From: Verrucomicrobia bacterium UBA740 | GTDB lineage: Bacteria > Verrucomicrobiota > Kiritimatiellia > RFP12 > UBA1067 | Length of the DNA: 13,369 bases | Direction: 5' to 3' | Assembly (NCBI GenBank): GCA_002298665.1 | Contig: DBKW01000065.1 | Location: forward strand, 1-13,369 | Part shown: piece after piece, positions 9,962 to 13,369 of the stretch | Layout of the letters: each line of letters opens with the position of its first letter | Numbering within the stretch: position 1 is the first letter of the stretch | Position numbers and translations under genes: made by a program | The notes under the pieces: generated by a model | What the model saw: only the letters and a program-made list of their open reading frames with translations | What the model was told of the DNA's origin: nothing | The model's database searches: none

Positions 9962-12694
9962 TCACTTGATGAGCAGAAGGAAGCCGCCCTTGCGCGACGA
10001 CTTGCGAACGCAGAGCGTGCCGCCGCCCGTCACGAAGCCGTCCGTATAACGTCCGTGAAAGGTCGGCTCGCCGTCCCGCCAGAGATACCTGACCACGACC
10101 GTCTCACCGGCGGGAATCTCAATCTTTCCTTCATCGGATACGGAAAGTATCGCCTCGCGCGAGAACGCGCCCGCCGCCGCGACGGCGGCATCCAGCGTCA
10201 GCTTGCCCGAACCCGAAACGACGACATTCGTGCAGTTCGCCCACGTCGCCCCGGCGAGCAGCGCCACCTCGCCGCCGCTCACCGTCAGCGAGCCAACCGT
10301 CGTGGAGGCCGTATTCGTCATCGCCAGCCGTCCCGTGCCCGCATACCAAAGCGACGCCTCGCCCCGGAAGTTGAGGTTGTTCGGCGCATACACCCCCGCA
10401 CCCGTCAGCTTCAGCGTGGCCGGCGTCGCGCTCGTCACGTACATGTCCGAATAGCCGAACGATTTATCATCTTCAAATCCGGTTTGGCCGACAACCAACA
10501 CGTCGCGCACCGTCTGATTGAAACCGTTGAGGTCGAGCGATCCGCCGTGTCCGCTGTAGAATCCCAAATCCCCGCCCTCGGACAAGACCCCGTCCTTTTC
10601 GCAGATGGCTTTCATTCCGTTGAAAAGCGCGAACACGCCATACGCATTCCCCTGCGCGGAAAGATGCACTTCACCCGCGCCGGATGGCGTGCCATATACC
10701 CTGAATGGGCAAGTGACGACGTCGATCTGTTTCCCTTCGATCCAGAGCGTTCCCGTCTTAGAGACATTGAATTGCCACGTCCACCATTTGTACCCCTTGG
10801 GGTTGCCCTGATGCGCAGCGGATTCGCCCAAGCCGCCTCCGATACGCAACGTTCCATTCACGTAGAGCGCCGAACTGTTGGCGCCCGAAGAAATGTTCGT
10901 GACCGCACCAAGCTGCACGAACTCCGTGCCCGTCGGCGCGAGGTTCAATGCCGGGCCGTGGTTGAAGGTGATCGCCGCACGGTTCGTCACGCAAGCCACT
11001 GCCGCGCGGACGCCCGCCTGTCCGTTCAGCTGCACGTGCGCACCCGCCGCACCGAGGCCGCCGCGTCCCGACAGGACAAGCACGTTGCCGCTCGGCACAG
11101 TCAGGAGCCCCGCAAACGCCGGCGTGTCGTCGGACGAGAACTTCAGGATGTCGCCCGTCCCCGTCGTGCGGTCGAGCGTGACGGCGGAACGTCCCGCCCA
11201 GCCGGACGCCAGCTCGACCACGGTGTTCGTCGGGATGCGCCACGTCTGCTCGCCCGCCGTGCGCGGCGCGACCTCGAACCGGCAGACGCGCGCCTCCTCC
11301 GTCTTGCCGCACGTAAGCCCGCCCGCGCCGAGGCGGAACGTCTCGCCGCGCAGGGTGAAGTCGCCCGCCGCCGTGATCTCGATGCCATAGATGTCTGTAC
11401 CCGCCGGAACCGTCGCCGCCGTGCCGGACGAAAACACGAGAATCTCGTCGCCGCCCGTAAGCGTCGGCGCAACGCCGTCCTGCCAGTTCGCCGCCGTCGC
11501 GAGTCTGTCGTCCCCCCCGCCGCCAGTCCACGTGAACATCTTCGTCGCGCCGATTTCGCGCGACAGGACCTCGACCGCCGTGCCCGTAAGGCGGTTGCCC
11601 GTCATCGTCGCGATCGCCTCGGCGGAATACTCGTCCGGCGCGATGGACTTCCCATCGACCTTCAGCGTATTCACACGGAAGACATTCCCTTCCGGCAGCG
11701 TCACCGTACCGTTGTCCGCAATTTCGAGCGCGATATTTTGCGCATTGACTGATGTGGTCTGCAGAGTGAGCTTGCCCGAATCGGAGACTGAAAGGGAGGT
11801 AATGCTGTTGAAGGAGGCATCAGACGCAATCACGACTTCGCCCGATTTGACGGATATGCTGCCTTTGGTCGAGGAAGACCCACGGAACGTGAACGGGGTT
11901 GCCGGCGATCCGTCGTAGATAAGCGAAAGGGCTCCATTCACGCTGACTGTGCCCGAATGGTCTTTCGGATAGGGACCGGGGCCGTCCTCATCCACCCAGC
12001 AAAACCCGTCACGAACCGTCAGCGTGGCGGGCTCGGCGCTCGTCAGCGTATAGGTCGGCTTTTTGTAGTTGTCACTAGATTCGGAATACGCACAGCCCAT
12101 GAACGTCAAGCGGGAGATCGTCTGGTCATAGCCGTTGAGATCGATCGTCGAATAAGAACCCGACTGGTGTCCGGGATTGAGTGCCGCGCCACTTGCGCCA
12201 AAGGCGTCTTTGCCGAAGAACTTGATCGTCTGTCCGGCCGCACCTTCGACCGCGACACCCGACAGTTTTCCGTTCAACTTGAGATCTGACCAGATGTTGC
12301 GGATGCGGACATCGCCTGATGCCGACAGGTTTCCAGTGAACGTCTCGAATGATCCGCTGAAGGAAACGGCCTTTGAGCCGTTGTTCGTGACGACAATCTT
12401 GCCCGCACCCGAGACGGCGCCCGAAAACGACACGTCAGCCGACGATGGCGCAAGTTCGATGGTCAGCGTCGCGTCCGCCGCCACGACCAGCGGTTCGTTC
12501 GCATAGCTGTCGACGTTCGAATTGTCGATGCGCGTGTCGGCCGTGATGTCAGCCGACCATGCCACACCGCACAGGGACACGATTCCCATAACCGCGCCAT
12601 AGGCAAGGTGTTTCGTTCTCTGCATTCCCTGCGGCCCTGCGTGAGCCTTTCCGCAGGACGGATTGTTGAGATTCCGTGTTTTCTTTGTTGTCAT
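9962..12694 (-). CDS. Secreted autotransporter-strand-type protein with two related modules
   Basis: The product has 910 residues. The start is the ATG at 12694, because AAAGGGA lies 7 bases upstream; the frame is open 20 codons further but without signals. The signal region is long (about 48 residues, ending VAWSA); an inner Met at residue 24 would give a normal-length signal but has no spaced ribosome site. The mature protein is rich in G, S, T and V with no enzyme motif. FTWTGGGGDD and TAANWQDG (387-405) are typical of autotransporter-associated beta-strand repeats in PVC and PEP-CTERM-type proteins. Residues about 180-361 and 717-885 are related: DLNGYDQTIS/DLNGFNQTVR, SAEPATLTV/SATPATLKL, SGEVVIASDASF/SGGEVALLAGATW, SGKLTL in both. 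No C-terminal barrel and no PEP-CTERM anchor is present; the end is basic (RKSSRKGGFLLLIK). It is probably a surface or matrix protein, perhaps an adhesin. Confidence 0.85.
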   Translation of the reverse strand: MTTKKTRNLNNPSCGKAHAGPQGMQRTKHLAYGAVMGIVSLCGVAWSADITADTRIDNSNVDSYANEPLVVAADATLTIELAPSSADVSFSGAVSGAGKIVVTNNGSKAVSFSGSFETFTGNLSASGDVRIRNIWSDLKLNGKLSGVAVEGAAGQTIKFFGKDAFGASGAALNPGHQSGSYSTIDLNGYDQTISRLTFMGCAYSESSDNYKKPTYTLTSAEPATLTVRDGFCWVDEDGPGPYPKDHSGTVSVNGALSLIYDGSPATPFTFRGSSSTKGSISVKSGEVVIASDASFNSITSLSVSDSGKLTLQTTSVNAQNIALEIADNGTVTLPEGNVFRVNTLKVDGKSIAPDEYSAEAIATMTGNRLTGTAVEVLSREIGATKMFTWTGGGGDDRLATAANWQDGVAPTLTGGDEILVFSSGTAATVPAGTDIYGIEITAAGDFTLRGETFRLGAGGLTCGKTEEARVCRFEVAPRTAGEQTWRIPTNTVVELASGWAGRSAVTLDRTTGTGDILKFSSDDTPAFAGLLTVPSGNVLVLSGRGGLGAAGAHVQLNGQAGVRAAVACVTNRAAITFNHGPALNLAPTGTEFVQLGAVTNISSGANSSALYVNGTLRIGGGLGESAAHQGNPKGYKWWTWQFNVSKTGTLWIEGKQIDVVTCPFRVYGTPSGAGEVHLSAQGNAYGVFALFNGMKAICEKDGVLSEGGDLGFYSGHGGSLDLNGFNQTVRDVLVVGQTGFEDDKSFGYSDMYVTSATPATLKLTGAGVYAPNNLNFRGEASLWYAGTGRLAMTNTASTTVGSLTVSGGEVALLAGATWANCTNVVVSGSGKLTLDAAVAAAGAFSREAILSVSDEGKIEIPAGETVVVRYLWRDGEPTFHGRYTDGFVTGGGTLCVRKSSRKGGFLLLIK
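12616..12645. repeat. CTCTGCG-type repeat inside the signal-peptide coding region
   Basis: This 30-base stretch closely resembles 5601-5631: both begin TTCTCTGC, have CTGC-like cores 8-9 bases apart and end GCGTGAG. Here it codes for the part of the secreted protein just before its inner Met (residue 24). That is a reason to question whether translation really begins at 12694. Confidence 0.45.
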
Positions 12695-13055
12695 GGCAGC
12701 ATCCCTTTCTGTTGGAGTTGATCGAAATCGGAACGAACCGCCCCCCAGACGCACGACGCGGGATGGTCATCCTGTCGGACGGAACGGCAAAACACAAACG
12801 CCGCGGCTCCTTCCAAAGTTGCGCAAAATATTGGCAGAGACCGCAGTCCCTGCGGCCCTTCGGACTCGCAAGAAACCACGCCCAATGCCGCGTAGGGACT
12901 CGCTACAGCGTCTCTAGCGACTATAGGGGGGGGGTACTTGGACGCAAGCGGACACGTTAGAACGCGTCCTGGCGCGCTCTGCGGGCGTTTCAGCGCACGG
13001 GAAGCCCCGTACCCTTGCCGCCGCCGTTTATCGTGTACCTAACAAACCATTTTAC
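12695..13055 (-). promoter_or_regulatory. Probable long structured 5' leader of the secreted protein gene
   Basis: If transcription starts at the promoter at 13062-13090, about 360 untranslated bases precede the ATG at 12694. Short stems lie in series: ACGGG/CCCGT (12997-13001 with 13006-13010, loop of 4), GGACGC/GCGTCC (12940-12945 with 12964-12969), CGCTA/TAGCG (12901-12905 with 12915-12919) and CCGCAG/CTGCGG (12841-12846 with 12850-12855, loop of 3). A run of nine G on the plus strand (12926-12934) interrupts the leader. I do not recognise a riboswitch class, and no supported gene lies here. Confidence 0.35.
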
Positions 13056-13061
13056 GAGAGT

Positions 13062-13090
13062 ATTATAACATAATTATTAGGACCTGTAAA
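13062..13090 (-). promoter_or_regulatory. Strong sigma70-type promoter facing the secreted protein gene
   Basis: On the minus strand TTTACA (13090-13085) is separated by exactly 17 bp from a perfect TATAAT (13067-13062), inside the most AT-rich stretch of the right part of the window. Transcription would start near 13055 and run toward the gene at 9962-12694. No other minus-strand gene lies between them. Confidence 0.65.
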
Positions 13091-13142
13091 CCCCCTATTT
13101 GCAGAAAACTCCGAGGGGCGGCAAGGGACTGGGCATGAGAAA

Positions 13143-13178
13143 CGGGACAACCGGGACAGATGGGACAAGCGGGACGGG
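13143..13178. repeat. 9-bp-periodic repeat, CGGGACAAC type
   Basis: Four consecutive 9-mers (CGGGACAAC, CGGGACAGA, TGGGACAAG, CGGGACGGG) form the block. It lies upstream of the promoter at 13062-13090, in DNA without any supported gene. Confidence 0.75.
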
Positions 13179-13192
13179 CAAGACGCGCCCCC

Positions 13193-13219
13193 CTCTACAT
13201 TATCTACATTCTCTACACG
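13193..13219. repeat. 9-bp-periodic repeat, CTCTACATT type, copy 1
   Basis: Three consecutive 9-mers (CTCTACATT, ATCTACATT, CTCTACACG) followed by G. It is the first of three blocks that all end CTACACGG. Confidence 0.75.
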
Positions 13220-13237
13220 GTTCCACCCTTACCCCCC

Positions 13238-13263
13238 CTCTACAATTCTACACCTCTACACGG
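13238..13263. repeat. 8-9-bp-periodic repeat, CTCTACATT type, copy 2
   Basis: The units are CTCTACAAT, TCTACACC and TCTACACGG; the middle unit is one base short. It is the second block ending CTACACGG. Confidence 0.65.
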
Positions 13264-13331
13264 CCAATTACCGTGCGGGCGGCAGGGGACTGCCACCCCT
13301 ACCGTTGGAGGGGGCTCACGGTCACCCCCTC

Positions 13332-13360
13332 TCTCTACATTTTCTACATTTCCTACACGG
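13332..13360. repeat. 9-bp-periodic repeat, CTCTACATT type, copy 3
   Basis: The units are TCTCTACAT, TTTCTACAT and TTCCTACAC, followed by GG. It is the third block ending CTACACGG; the window ends 9 bases later, so more copies may follow. Confidence 0.7.
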
Positions 13361-13369
13361 TTAATATTA

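Noticed and set aside
9950..11752. A 600-codon plus-strand ORF opposite the secreted strand protein
   Set aside because: An arginine-rich antisense shadow; the minus strand has a signal peptide, an RBS and internal protein repeats.
12691..12885. A 64-codon upstream ORF whose stop overlaps the start of the secreted protein gene (ATGA)
   Set aside because: Its only start is a TTG without a ribosome binding site, its sequence is not recognisable, and it runs through leader stems; the overlap could be chance.
13143..13360. CRISPR-like array
   Set aside because: Units are 9 bases with no unique spacers, the blocks are irregularly spaced, and no cas gene is present.

Overview
The window is GC-rich DNA (roughly 60% or more by eye) from a Gram-negative polysaccharide degrader. 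The mix of a GH97 glycosidase, an SGNH esterase fused to a GH141-like beta-helix, an autotransporter-strand-type secreted protein, a GxxExxY protein and an ISL3 element fits the PVC group, most likely Kiritimatiellota or a related Verrucomicrobiota/Lentisphaerota lineage. That placement is inference from gene content; there is no rRNA or marker gene here.

Layout. 1-661 (+) is the 3' part of a phage-type virion morphogenesis protein. 662-1628 holds no convincing gene, but has a good sigma70-type promoter (799-826) before a doubtful 68-codon ORF, a perfect 19-bp hairpin (1311-1358) and GC-rich stems. 1629-5567 (-) is a 1312-residue secreted protein with a strand-rich N-terminus, a complete SGNH esterase domain and a GH141-like beta-helix domain. 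5597-7858 (-) is a secreted GH97 enzyme of the retaining alpha-galactosidase type, whose last 63 codons run through 9-bp-periodic repeat DNA. 7868-9284 is a complete ISL3-type insertion sequence with 8-bp target duplications, inserted one base from the GH97 start codon. 9473-9865 (+) is a GxxExxY protein that looks leaderless. 9962-12694 (-) is a 910-residue secreted autotransporter-strand protein with two related modules. 12695-13369 is non-coding: a probable long structured leader, a strong minus-strand promoter (13062-13090) and several blocks of degenerate 9-bp repeats.

How the genes fit together. The two minus-strand carbohydrate genes lie 29 bp apart (5568-5596) and may be co-transcribed; the downstream one also has its own TATAAT box and a strong ribosome binding site. 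Both products carry signal peptides, so deacylation, alpha-galactoside removal and GH141-type (for example fucoside) cleavage of a decorated plant or algal polysaccharide is a reasonable joint role. The insertion sequence has replaced the native upstream region of the GH97 gene, so that gene is now either silenced or read from the insertion sequence.

The most unusual signals are: a repeated theme of 9-bp-periodic micro-repeats with different core words, one cluster of which has become GH97 coding sequence; a pair of compensating frameshifts that erases half of the transposase zinc finger; and the SGNH/GH141 fusion. No defence system, CRISPR array or tRNA was seen.
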